From the NCBI GenBank assembly GCA_026706075.1, contig JAPOZM010000088.1:1-64000 (forward strand): a stretch of 64,000 nt of DNA, in the 5' to 3' direction. The notes beneath the pieces are model-generated. The model made no database searches and was not told where the DNA came from. It was given only the letters and a program-made list of their open reading frames with translations. This document shows, in pieces, positions 51,776 to 60,494 of the stretch (position 1 is the stretch's first letter; every line of letters begins with the position of its first letter). The translations under genes and the position numbers were made by a program. Origin of the DNA: Gemmatimonadaceae bacterium. Its GTDB lineage: Bacteria; Latescibacterota; UBA2968; UBA8231.

Positions 51776-53526
51776 CCGGGCCGGCCGCCTTCCAGCCGTC
51801 CCCCTTCAGCGCCTCCCTGGGGGACTGGAGACGCGCCCTCGACGACCGCGGCTCCTGCCTCGGCCGTGATCTGCAGCGGCTCTACGGCGGGGAGTCCGAG
51901 GCCTGGCGGCAGCGCTACCAGGAGGCCCTTTCCCTCTTCGCCCGGCGCTATCCCGAAGACGGGGAGGGACGCCCGGTGGTCATCAGCCGCTGTCCCGGAC
52001 AGATGAACATCATGGGCATGCACATCGACTACGGAGGCATGCCCAGCCTGCGGCTGGCCGTTCGGGGTCACGACACGGTCACGGTGGCGGCGGCGCGCGA
52101 CGACGATCGTGTCAGGCTCCACAGCATCTACCGCGGTGAAGGGGGCGCGGCACGGGACTTCGAGCCCGTGCGGTTCCGCCTGTCGGAGATGGCCTCTGCC
52201 GAGCCGCTCTCCTCCCGTCAGGATCTGATGGACTACGCCGGCGCCTTGTGCAGCCGCCGGGAGCGCGAGACGGGCAGCACCATGGACGACGGCTGGGGCA
52301 TCCTGCCCCAGGGCCAGCTCGTCTACCTCGACAGCTGGCTGCGGCTGAGGGGGAACCATCCGAGGGGCATGGATGCCCTCCTCTTCAGCAACGTCTCCCC
52401 CTCCGGAGGCATGTCGTCCTCCTCGGCCCTGGTCATCTCCACCGCCTTCGCCGTTCTCGGACTCCACGGCCTTCGTCCGGGGCGCGACATCTCCTGGGAG
52501 GACGTCATCGACGGGGTCGGCACCTCCGAGTGGATCCGGGGCACCCGGGGCGGCACCGCCGACCACGGCGGCATGGTCCTGGGCCGGTCGGGACAGTTGG
52601 TCAGCGTCGGCGTCTTCCCCGCCCGGGACTGCGGCTCGGCCCCCCTGCCGGAGGAGTACGTGGCCATCCTCCTCGACAGCGGCGTGCCGCGCGTCTACGA
52701 CGAGGCCGGCAAGGAGGAGACCGTCCTCGCCTACCCCGTGGGTACCTACCTGCTGCGGGAGGTGCTGCTGCCCGCGCGTCTCGGCGCCCCGGGCTGGGAG
52801 GGCCTGGTCCCCGACTTCCGCGAGCGGATCGAGATGATCCGCGACCTGACGCCGGAGAACCTGGGCCTCACCACGGCCCAGCTGTGCGAGCTGCTGGCCA
52901 TGGTGCCGGAGCGAACCAGCCTCTCCGAGCTCGACGCCAGCGCCCGCGGTACCGGCGGCGGCGAGGCGTACGAGGCGATGCATCGGCGCGAGGTTGGGCA
53001 GCGCTTTCCCCATACCGGGCCCGACTCGCCGATCCTGCTCAGGCGGCGGTTCACCTTCGGCCTGGCCGAGCAGGACCGGGTGGCGGCGGCCGTCGACCTC
53101 CTGGCGGCGGGAGACGTGGCCACCGCCTTCGAGCTGGTCCGTCTCTCTCACGCCGGCGACCGCGATGCCGAGGTGACCCGGGAGGAGCTGGCGGCCCTGG
53201 CCGGGGCCTCGCGCCGGGGCGATCCACGGGGGCGCCTCGCTTTCGTGCCCGGCGGGTACGGACGCATGACCGATGACTACGACCGGGTGGTGACCACCCT
53301 GAACGACTTCCTCGAGGGGTACGGGAAGGACGCGGGGGCGGTGCAGAGGCTGGGCGCCGGATGGGGGGGCAACCTCGGCGGCCTGATCTCGCGCCGCTTC
53401 CTCGACGGTCGGGAGCGCTCTGCCCTGGAGGATGTGATCGCCCGTCTCGGCCTTCCCGAAGTGGATCTCGACCGTTCCGTGGCCACCCCGGGGGAGGGCG
53501 CTTGCCTGCTGACTTCGCCCGCGTAG
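51772..53526 (+). CDS. Galactokinase-like GHMP kinase
   Basis: A 584-aa GHMP kinase, longer than GalK (~390 aa). Motif 1 RCPGQMNIMGMHIDYGG (about 71-87) corresponds to the galactokinase sugar-binding RAPGRVNLIGEHTDY. Motif 2 is SPSGGMSSSSAL (ATP loop) and motif 3 is GAGWGGNLGGL near the C terminus. Insertions and substitutions in the sugar motif (for example MH in place of EH) suggest a non-galactose substrate. It is the second sugar kinase of this operon. GTG 51772 overlaps the previous stop; its 3' end overlaps the CoA-transferase. Confidence 0.85.
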   Translation: MTGPAAFQPSPFSASLGDWRRALDDRGSCLGRDLQRLYGGESEAWRQRYQEALSLFARRYPEDGEGRPVVISRCPGQMNIMGMHIDYGGMPSLRLAVRGHDTVTVAAARDDDRVRLHSIYRGEGGAARDFEPVRFRLSEMASAEPLSSRQDLMDYAGALCSRRERETGSTMDDGWGILPQGQLVYLDSWLRLRGNHPRGMDALLFSNVSPSGGMSSSSALVISTAFAVLGLHGLRPGRDISWEDVIDGVGTSEWIRGTRGGTADHGGMVLGRSGQLVSVGVFPARDCGSAPLPEEYVAILLDSGVPRVYDEAGKEETVLAYPVGTYLLREVLLPARLGAPGWEGLVPDFRERIEMIRDLTPENLGLTTAQLCELLAMVPERTSLSELDASARGTGGGEAYEAMHRREVGQRFPHTGPDSPILLRRRFTFGLAEQDRVAAAVDLLAAGDVATAFELVRLSHAGDRDAEVTREELAALAGASRRGDPRGRLAFVPGGYGRMTDDYDRVVTTLNDFLEGYGKDAGAVQRLGAGWGGNLGGLISRRFLDGRERSALEDVIARLGLPEVDLDRSVATPGEGACLLTSPA

Positions 53527-54716
53527 ACCAGGCGCCCCTGCTGGAGGGCGTCCGGGTCCTCGACTTCACCCGCGTCCTGGCCGGCCCCTACGCCACCATG
53601 GTCCTGGCCGACCTCGGCGCCGAGGTGATCAAGGTCGAGCTGCCGGGCCACGGCGACGAGGCGAGGAACTTCGGGCCCTTCATCGCCGGCGTGAGCGCCT
53701 ACTACGCGAGCGTCAACCGCGGCAAGAAGTCGGTGACCCTCGACCTGCGTACGCCCCGCGGGTCCGGTCTCGCCATGGACCTGGTGGAACGGTCCGACGT
53801 CCTGGTGGAGAACTTCCGCCCCGGCAGCATGGCGCGCTTCGGTCTCGACTACGACCGGGTCTCGGCGCGCAACCCCCGCCTGGTGTACGCGTCGATCTCC
53901 GGCTTCGGCCAGAGCGGGCCGTACTCCCACCGGCCGGCGTACGACGTGATCGTGCAGGCCATGAGCGGCCTCGCCTCGATCACGGGCCTGCCGGGCCAGC
54001 CGCCGGTCCGGGTCGGCTCGTCGACGGCGGACCTGAGCGCCGCCCTCTTCGCCTGCGTCGGCCTGCTGGCGGCCCTGGCGCGAGCCCGCGAGACCGGCCG
54101 GGGCCGGCACCTGGACGTCTCCATGCTCGACTGCCAGGTGGCACTGCTCGAGAACGCCATCGCCCGCTACGACGTGAACGGGCAGGTCCCGGGGCCGCTG
54201 GGATCCCGGCATCCGGCGATCACGCCCTTCCAGTTCTTCGCAGCCGCCGACGGATGGGTCGTGGTGGCGGCGGGCAACGACCGGCTCTTCGACCGCCTGT
54301 GCCAGGTCCTGGGGCGCCCCGAGCTGGACGAGGACGCCCGCTTCGCCGACAACGCCGCCCGCACCGAGAACCACGCCGAGCTCGAGTCGGAGCTCAACGC
54401 CGCCTTCGCCGGCGGTTCCGTGGACGAGTGGCTCGAGCGCCTGGAGAAGGCCGGGGTCCCCTGCGGGCCGGTGAACGACATGGCGGATCTCGTCGGCGAT
54501 CCCCAGGTCCGCTCCCGGGGCCTGATCCGGCGGCAGCCGTGCGATGGGGAGTCGGTGGCCGTCCCGGTGTCGCCGCTGCGCTTCGCCGGCGAGGCGCCGG
54601 AGATCGATCCGAGGCCCGCTCCGGCCCTCGGCGAGCACACGGAGTCCGTCCTGCAGGAGCTGCTCGGCGTCGATGGGGACGAGCTGGGCTCGATGCGCCG
54701 GGACGGCGTCATCTGA
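53502..54716 (+). CDS. Class III (CaiB/BaiF) CoA-transferase
   Basis: A 404-aa family III acyl-CoA transferase. N-terminal VRVLDFTRVLAGPYATMVLADLGAE and the segment VSMLDCQVAL, with D210 at the position of the catalytic Asp of formyl-CoA transferase, identify it. It moves CoA between organic acids. TTG 53502 lies just after GGGGAGGG and overlaps the kinase end by 25 nt; no ATG or GTG fits the conserved N terminus. Pairing with sugar kinases is unusual and suggests the pathway ends in a CoA-activated acid. Confidence 0.85.
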   Translation: MPADFARVDQAPLLEGVRVLDFTRVLAGPYATMVLADLGAEVIKVELPGHGDEARNFGPFIAGVSAYYASVNRGKKSVTLDLRTPRGSGLAMDLVERSDVLVENFRPGSMARFGLDYDRVSARNPRLVYASISGFGQSGPYSHRPAYDVIVQAMSGLASITGLPGQPPVRVGSSTADLSAALFACVGLLAALARARETGRGRHLDVSMLDCQVALLENAIARYDVNGQVPGPLGSRHPAITPFQFFAAADGWVVVAAGNDRLFDRLCQVLGRPELDEDARFADNAARTENHAELESELNAAFAGGSVDEWLERLEKAGVPCGPVNDMADLVGDPQVRSRGLIRRQPCDGESVAVPVSPLRFAGEAPEIDPRPAPALGEHTESVLQELLGVDGDELGSMRRDGVI

Positions 54717-54741
54717 TCATCGATTCGCGGAAAGGCAAGGA

Positions 54742-55641
54742 ATGATCCCCCTGATCAGCACTCAGTGCTACGGCCCCCTGGAGGTCTGTCACCTGCCGCG
54801 GCTGTGGTGGAAGGCGTCGCTGAACGCCGCCGGCCGCTTGGCCGAGGACTATCCGGAGTGCACCCCCGTCCTCGACAGCATGGTCCTCGACCTGCTCGGC
54901 CTCGACAAGGAGACCGCCCTCGGGCGCATCCACTCGGCGCGGCCCGACTATCTCTCCTTCGAGGCCTGGGTCCGCGAGCGGACGGGGGGCGGGCCCTCCC
55001 CTGAGCGGATCGAGGAGTGGAACGGCTCCATCCGCTCCCGGGTGCACGAGCAGTGGAAGATCGACGACATCTATCCGACCCTCGGCTTCGACGGATCTGA
55101 GGGAGTCACTTCAGCCGTGGTCCTCAACCACTTGGAGGACTGGCAGTTCTGGTATGCCCGGGATCTGGGAGGAGAGGCGTTGGCAGCCTGGTCCGGCCGG
55201 ACGGTTCCCCTGATCTCCACCCTCGACTACGGTCTCCTCGGCGTATGCCAGCTTCCGCGCACCTGGCACAAGATCCTGCTCCAGGCGGCCGGCCTGCTGC
55301 ACAGCGAGTACCCGGGACTGGGGGGCGGCCTCGACCGTCGGGTCGTCGAGGATGTCCTTGGCCTGGACTCCGACCGAGTCGTGGACCACCTGACCTCGGA
55401 GAGACCTTCCTACCTCCGGTTCGAGGACTGGGTGCGGGATCAGCTCGGAGGGCGGGACGTGAGCGGACCGGTGGGGGAGTGGAACGAGTACGTGCGCCAC
55501 CGGACCCACCAGGCGGACAAGCGGGCCGACATCCACGGCAACCTGGGGCGGGCCGACGACGGCTCGCTGCCGGAGTCCGCGGTGGTCCTCAACCACGTGG
55601 AGGACTGGCACTTCGCCCACGGCATCCTGTGGGCTGACTGA
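54742..55641 (+). CDS. Tandem DUF5069-like protein
   Basis: A 299-aa protein made of two related repeats (about 1-150 and 152-299). Each has LIST-x2-YG-x2-VC-x-LPR, a helical block, a V/L-x2-LLGLD-type segment, F-E-x-WVR(E/D), an E-WN motif and VVLNH(L/V)EDWxF near its end. The LPR...LG...WVR pattern resembles DUF5069, whose function is unknown; standard DUF5069 proteins are single-repeat. No signal peptide. It follows the CoA-transferase by 25 nt with AAGGA before ATG, so it may belong to the operon. Assignment to DUF5069 is from memory of the pattern and should be treated as tentative. Confidence 0.7.
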   Translation: MIPLISTQCYGPLEVCHLPRLWWKASLNAAGRLAEDYPECTPVLDSMVLDLLGLDKETALGRIHSARPDYLSFEAWVRERTGGGPSPERIEEWNGSIRSRVHEQWKIDDIYPTLGFDGSEGVTSAVVLNHLEDWQFWYARDLGGEALAAWSGRTVPLISTLDYGLLGVCQLPRTWHKILLQAAGLLHSEYPGLGGGLDRRVVEDVLGLDSDRVVDHLTSERPSYLRFEDWVRDQLGGRDVSGPVGEWNEYVRHRTHQADKRADIHGNLGRADDGSLPESAVVLNHVEDWHFAHGILWAD

Positions 55642-55654
55642 GCCGGGGGCGGGC

Positions 55655-57217
55655 TCAGGGCTGGAAGACGAGGGCCCGTCCGGGCATCGGGTCGGCCAGG
55701 TCGGGGACCGCCTGGCCGCTGTCGATCACCGGCGTCCCGTTCACCAGGACGTGGTCGATGCCCGTGGGCAGCTGGCGGGGGTCGTCGTAGGTCGCCCGGT
55801 CGGTCACAGTTTCGGCGTCGAAGACGACAAGGTCGGCGAACCAGCCTTCGCGCACCTGCCCCCTCTCGGCACATCCGAAGCGCCGGGCCGGGCGGTCGCT
55901 GAGCCTGGCCACCGCCTCCTCGAGGCTGAAGAGGCCCTGGTCGCGCACGCAGGGGCCCAGCAGGCGCGGCGCCGACCCGTACATCCTCGGGTGGACCTGG
56001 CCGTCGGGAAAGTAGATCCCGTCGGTGCCCATGACGTAGCAGTCGTGGGCGAGGAAGGGAGCGATCAGCTCGTCGGCGCCGTGGTGGAAGACCAGGAGGA
56101 CGGCCAGGTTCTCCTCGATCAGCAGGTCGCACAGGGCGTCCTCCGGGGACTTGCCCACCTCCGCCACGTACTCCGACAGCAGCCGGCCGATGTAGCGCTG
56201 GTTGTCCCGTGACGCCAGCCAGGCGATGTGGGCGCTCTCCAGCCGTGTCCGGGACAGGTCGCGGCCGAACTCCCGCCGCAGCCGGCGGTCCGTGAGCTTC
56301 CCGAGCACCGCCAGCGATCCCTCTTCCCACACCTCGTGGGGCAGGAGGAAGTTGAGCATCGTCGACCCGGGCAGGTACGGATAGACGTCGAAGGAGAAGC
56401 TCACCTCCTGGCGGGCGGTGCCGTCGACGTACTCCAGCAGTCCGTCGATCTGCTCCGGCGTCGTGCCCTTCAGGTGGGAGATGTGGACGGGCACGCGGGC
56501 GCGGCGCCCGATCTCCACCGCCTCGGCCACGCCCTCCAGGGTCCCCTTCCGGTAGCGCACGTGGCTGACATAGAGCCCGTGGGGCGCCATCGGCTCGCAG
56601 ACCTCGACCAGCTCGTCCAGGGTGGCGAACCACTGAGGCATGTACTCGATGCCCGTGGACAGCCCCACCGCCCCCTCGGCCATGCCCTGCTCCACGTCGG
56701 CCCGGATCCTGGTCATCTGGAAGTCGTCGGGCACGGCGCGGCTCCAGCCCATGGCCATGGCGCGGACGTTGCCGTACGGCAGGTGGGTGATCGCGTTCTG
56801 CGCCATGCGCCTGTCCAGGCCCTGCATGTAGTCGGCCAGGGAGCGCCAGCCGTCGTACTCCTCGAAGAGCAGCCCGTTCAGGGCCCGCATGTAGTGGATC
56901 CACTCCGGCGCCGTCTCCTCGTCGACGGGCGCGTAGGAGATCCCGTCGGCCATGATCACCTCGGTGGTGAAGCCCTGGGCGGTCTTGGGCACCAGGTGCG
57001 GGATCTTGCGCAGCCAGGCGTCGGAGTGGTTGTGGACGTCGACGAAGCCGGGGGCCACGATGAGGCCCGAGGCGTCGATGCGCCGCCCCGCCTCGGAGCC
57101 GGAGAGGTCCCCGGCGACAGCGGCGACCCGCTCCCCGCGCAGGCCCACGTCGGCGCGTCTCCGGGGGGCCCCGGTGCCGTCGATGACCGTGCCGCCGGAG
57201 ATGACGGTGTCGAACAT
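55655..57217 (-). CDS. D-aminoacylase-like amidohydrolase
   Basis: A 520-aa amidohydrolase-superfamily protein resembling N-acyl-D-amino-acid deacylases. Metal and catalytic motifs are FVDVHNHSD (HxH), VSHVRYRKG, VHISHLKG and D in VMGTDGIYF. In characterised D-aminoacylases a Cys lies in a GNCG strand that binds the active-site zinc; here the matching stretch reads IMADGIS, with Asp in that place, so specificity or metal use may differ. ATG 57217 has GGAGG seven bases upstream. Its start overlaps the stop of the upstream gene (TGATG). Confidence 0.85.
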   Translation of the reverse strand: MFDTVISGGTVIDGTGAPRRRADVGLRGERVAAVAGDLSGSEAGRRIDASGLIVAPGFVDVHNHSDAWLRKIPHLVPKTAQGFTTEVIMADGISYAPVDEETAPEWIHYMRALNGLLFEEYDGWRSLADYMQGLDRRMAQNAITHLPYGNVRAMAMGWSRAVPDDFQMTRIRADVEQGMAEGAVGLSTGIEYMPQWFATLDELVEVCEPMAPHGLYVSHVRYRKGTLEGVAEAVEIGRRARVPVHISHLKGTTPEQIDGLLEYVDGTARQEVSFSFDVYPYLPGSTMLNFLLPHEVWEEGSLAVLGKLTDRRLRREFGRDLSRTRLESAHIAWLASRDNQRYIGRLLSEYVAEVGKSPEDALCDLLIEENLAVLLVFHHGADELIAPFLAHDCYVMGTDGIYFPDGQVHPRMYGSAPRLLGPCVRDQGLFSLEEAVARLSDRPARRFGCAERGQVREGWFADLVVFDAETVTDRATYDDPRQLPTGIDHVLVNGTPVIDSGQAVPDLADPMPGRALVFQP

Positions 57218-58617
57218 CAGAGGACCTCCACTTCCAGGTCGTCGAACCAGGAGGTGCCCGGGCCGTCCTGGCGAAGGACGATCTCCACGGCGCTGACCTC
57301 CGGCGGGGAGGGGCCGCGGATCTCCACGGTCAGGCGGGTCCAGTCCCGGGTCCCGGTGAGACGCTCGGAGCAGACCAGGGGATAGCGCTCCGAGTGGTTG
57401 TAGATGATCCACCGCAGGGCCAGGCACGCTCCCCGGCCCGAGACGGCCTCGGTGCGCACCCAGAGGGAGACCCGGAAGCCGGTGTTCTCCCGCCAGCGCT
57501 GGGTGAAGGCTCCCTCGCCCTCGCGGTCCATCGACCACTCGGTGACCCCGGCGGTCCGCCGGCGGATCTTCAGGGAGCAGTCGTCGCTGCGGCCGAGGTC
57601 CCGGCACCACTCGGCGCCGTCCCCGGCCGGCAGCCACGGCCAGGGATCCAACTCGCCGGCGGGCGCGTCGAGGCGCAGGGGCTTGTCGAAGCTCGACCGG
57701 CGCTCGTACCGGGGCAGCTCGTCGAAGCCGGCGTACTCCACGGCGGGCACGGGTTCGGCCAGACCCTGAAGCTGGGCCACCTTCTCGTCGGGACACAGGC
57801 GGATGCGGAAGCGCTCGCAGATCGGCTCGTAGAGCTCGTCGGCGCCATAGCGGGCCCCGAGGTGGATGTCGTAGCCCCAGTTGCAGACCGAGGCCGAGGT
57901 CCTCGCCGCGGTCTCGCCGGGGAACTCGAAGGCGGGGTTGTGGCCCGGGTCCGAGGCCAGCACGAAGAGGCCGCCCTCGCGGAAGGAGCGGGGACTGGGA
58001 ATGCCCGTGGCCATGTGGTTGAGGGGCATCTGCCAGACCGTGCCGTCGGCCGGTTCGGCCAGCAGGTGGGTGTAGCCGTGGGCGGACCACGACCCCCCGA
58101 AGGCGACGGTGGGAGCCGGCACGTCGCAATACCAGGGGTCGCTGTACTCGAAGGAGACCTGCTCGACGCCGGGGCGGTGGAAGACCTCCGGGCTGTGGAG
58201 CTCCAGGTGGCAGGCGAAGTCGTACACGTAGGAGCCCAGCTCCCCGTCCCAGGTGATGGCGAGAACACGGCGAGACGTGGCGGCGCCGCCGGGGTCGGCG
58301 GTGGTCACGGTCACCGTGAGGCGGTCGGTGCCGCGCCCGTCCACGGTGACCTCGACCAGCTCGGTGGTGATGATGTGGCCGTCGAGGTTCCAGAATAGCT
58401 GGACCCCGGCTACCAGGGGACGGCCGCCCGGGGAGAGCCTGAGATCGCGCAGAACCACCGGCCGCAGGTTGCGGTCGAAGTAGCGCAGGTTCTGCTCCGG
58501 CTGCTCGACGACGACCCGCTCGAGCCGTGCGATCGGCTGGCCGTTGTCGCAGATCCACTCCTCGCCGGCCGTCACCCCGCCCCGGGTCTCGAGGTCGAAG
58601 CGGCTCCGGCGGCCCAT
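57217..58617 (-). CDS. Unknown beta-rich protein with C-terminal carbohydrate-binding-like region
   Basis: A 466-aa protein rich in Trp, Tyr and acidic residues, without a signal peptide. The first ~300 residues are predicted beta-sandwich (FWNLDGHIITTELVEVTVDG, YDFACHLELHSPEVFHRP), similar in character to sugar-binding or lyase-accessory domains. The end (LTVEIRGPSPPEVSAVEIVLRQ, SWFDDLEVEVL) resembles a carbohydrate-binding-module jelly roll. ATG 58617 follows AAGGA. It is co-translated with the D-aminoacylase-like gene. I recognise no specific family; hydrolase or lectin roles are both possible. Confidence 0.6.
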   Translation of the reverse strand: MGRRSRFDLETRGGVTAGEEWICDNGQPIARLERVVVEQPEQNLRYFDRNLRPVVLRDLRLSPGGRPLVAGVQLFWNLDGHIITTELVEVTVDGRGTDRLTVTVTTADPGGAATSRRVLAITWDGELGSYVYDFACHLELHSPEVFHRPGVEQVSFEYSDPWYCDVPAPTVAFGGSWSAHGYTHLLAEPADGTVWQMPLNHMATGIPSPRSFREGGLFVLASDPGHNPAFEFPGETAARTSASVCNWGYDIHLGARYGADELYEPICERFRIRLCPDEKVAQLQGLAEPVPAVEYAGFDELPRYERRSSFDKPLRLDAPAGELDPWPWLPAGDGAEWCRDLGRSDDCSLKIRRRTAGVTEWSMDREGEGAFTQRWRENTGFRVSLWVRTEAVSGRGACLALRWIIYNHSERYPLVCSERLTGTRDWTRLTVEIRGPSPPEVSAVEIVLRQDGPGTSWFDDLEVEVL

Positions 58618-58775
58618 GGGAGATTCCTTCGAGTCGGGTGGATGGGGGGAGGCGTACGCGAACAAGGCCGATCCCGCGGGGGCCGGCCTTCGAGGAGGCG
58701 AAGATATCCCCGCCCCATCGGGGGAGCAACCGTCCTCGATTGACAGGACCCGCGGGCCGGATCTTCGTATACGTC

Positions 58776-59609
58776 ATGATGATCATCGATCCCCATACCC
58801 ACGTCTGGGTCAATGACCCGCGCTTTCCCTGGCCCGCCGAGAACCCCTCTCCCCCCGCCGAGGACAGGACGGCCGAGATGCTCCTCGAGCAGATGGCCGC
58901 CCACGGGGTGGAGAAGACGGTGCTGGTGCAGGTAATCCACTACCGATGGGACAACCGTTACGTCGTCGACGTCATCGGCCGCTACCCGGAGAAATTCATG
59001 GCCGTGGGGCGGATCAACCCCGAGGACCCGGCCGCGCCCGACCACCTCAGCGAGTGGACGGAGCAGGGCGTCCACGGGGTCCGCCTGAGCCCGTCCGTCG
59101 ACGCCTCGGGCGACTGGTTCGCCGACCCGGCGCGGATGAACCCCATCTTCGCCCGGGCCGAGTCCCTCGGCGTGCCCCTGCTGCTGCTGACGCGGCCCCC
59201 GAGGCTCAGCGACCTGGTGCCCCTCCTCGACCGCCACCCGGATCTCGACGTCGTCATCGACCACATGTCCGACGCCCATCCCGGCGACGCCGAGGAGCGC
59301 CGGCTCCTGACCGATCTCGCGAGATACGAGCGGGTCTGCGTCAAGATCAGCCACACCTGGTCGATCTCTGACGAGGGCTATCCCTGGGCCGACACCCACG
59401 GCCTGGTGGAGGAGGTCTACCAGGCCTTCGGGGCGCAGCGCATCATGTGGGGAACCGACTGGCCGGTCTGCCTGAGCAAGGCGGAGTACGGCCAGACCCT
59501 GTCGGTGGTCCGCGATCACATGAGCGCCTTCATCGCCGCCGAGGACATGGAGTGGGTCCTGGGCCGCACCGCCCTGAGGCTCTGGCCCTTCGGGGCAGGG
59601 GGGAGCTGA
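58776..59609 (+). CDS. Amidohydrolase-2 family metal-dependent hydrolase
   Basis: A 277-aa TIM-barrel amidohydrolase. It starts MMIIDPHTHVW, where HTH is the metal-binding HxH, and continues with DHMSDAHP and GTDWPVC carrying later metal ligands. Related enzymes hydrolyse lactones (2-pyrone-4,6-dicarboxylate, L-fucono-lactone or rhamnono-lactone) or decarboxylate aromatic acids. Lactonase activity would suit the following oxidoreductase and KDG-kinase-like genes. The start has adjacent ATGs (58776, 58779) and no ribosome site; a perfect TTGACA is at 58740-58745 without a well-placed -10. Confidence 0.85.
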   Translation: MMIIDPHTHVWVNDPRFPWPAENPSPPAEDRTAEMLLEQMAAHGVEKTVLVQVIHYRWDNRYVVDVIGRYPEKFMAVGRINPEDPAAPDHLSEWTEQGVHGVRLSPSVDASGDWFADPARMNPIFARAESLGVPLLLLTRPPRLSDLVPLLDRHPDLDVVIDHMSDAHPGDAEERRLLTDLARYERVCVKISHTWSISDEGYPWADTHGLVEEVYQAFGAQRIMWGTDWPVCLSKAEYGQTLSVVRDHMSAFIAAEDMEWVLGRTALRLWPFGAGGS

Positions 59610-59611
59610 GG

Positions 59612-60481
59612 ATGCTGAAGATCGGCATGGTGGGCGCCGAGAACAGCCACACCCTGGCCATCGCCAAGGTCCTCAACGTCGACAAGCGTCTCCGGGGCGT
59701 GCGCGCCACCCACGTCTGGGGAGAGACACGGCGATTCGCAAAGGAAGCGGCGGAGGCGGGGCAGATCCCGCGGATCGTCTCCCGCCCGGAGGAGATGATC
59801 GGGGAGGTCGACGCCATCGTGGTGGACCACCGCCACGGCAAGTTTCACCTGCCGGCGGCGAGGCCCTTCCTCGAGACGGGCGTGCCCATGTTCATCGACA
59901 AGCCGTTCTGCTACCGTCGAGCCGAAGGCCGCAAGTTCCTCGCCCGTGCGCGCGAGTTGAAGGTGCCGGTCTGCTCGTTTTCGACACTGCCCAAGCAGAA
60001 GGCGTTCTGCGATCTGAAGCGGGTCGTCTCCAGGCTGGGGCAGATCCACACGGTGATCTCCACCGGCCCCTGCGACATCCGCTCCAAGTGGGGCGGCATC
60101 TTCTTCTACGGCATCCACCAGGTCGACCTGATCCTCCGTCTCGCAGGCTACGACTTCTACCGGGTCCAGATGGTCAAGGGCGCGGGCGCCAACCACAGTG
60201 CCAGCATCCTCTTCCGCTCGGGCACGGTGGCGACCATGAACCTCATCGGCGAGGGCCGGCCCGAGTTCCACCTCTCCGTGATCGGCGAGGGAGGGCGGGT
60301 GGACCGGCCGATCCCCATGGACGAGAGTCCCTACCTGACCGGAGTCCGCGATTTCGTGCGCATGTTCAGAACGGGCGAGACGGAGGAGACCGAGCAGACC
60401 ATGCTCGGGCCCGTGGCCGTGCTCGAGTCGCTCGAGAAATCGGTGGCCAAACCTTTCGCACGCGTTGGAGCCGGTGTCTGA
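59612..60481 (+). CDS. Gfo/Idh/MocA-family oxidoreductase
   Basis: A 289-aa NAD(P)-dependent oxidoreductase, shorter than typical (~340 aa). The Rossmann loop reads GMVGAENSH, missing the usual third glycine. DKPFCY is the EKP-like motif with the catalytic lysine, and GIHQVDLI carries the active-site His. It should oxidise a sugar or polyol hydroxyl. GGGGGAG precedes ATG 59612, which lies two bases after the amidohydrolase stop. Confidence 0.85.
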   Translation: MLKIGMVGAENSHTLAIAKVLNVDKRLRGVRATHVWGETRRFAKEAAEAGQIPRIVSRPEEMIGEVDAIVVDHRHGKFHLPAARPFLETGVPMFIDKPFCYRRAEGRKFLARARELKVPVCSFSTLPKQKAFCDLKRVVSRLGQIHTVISTGPCDIRSKWGGIFFYGIHQVDLILRLAGYDFYRVQMVKGAGANHSASILFRSGTVATMNLIGEGRPEFHLSVIGEGGRVDRPIPMDESPYLTGVRDFVRMFRTGETEETEQTMLGPVAVLESLEKSVAKPFARVGAGV

Positions 60482-60494
60482 ACAGGAGCAAGGG

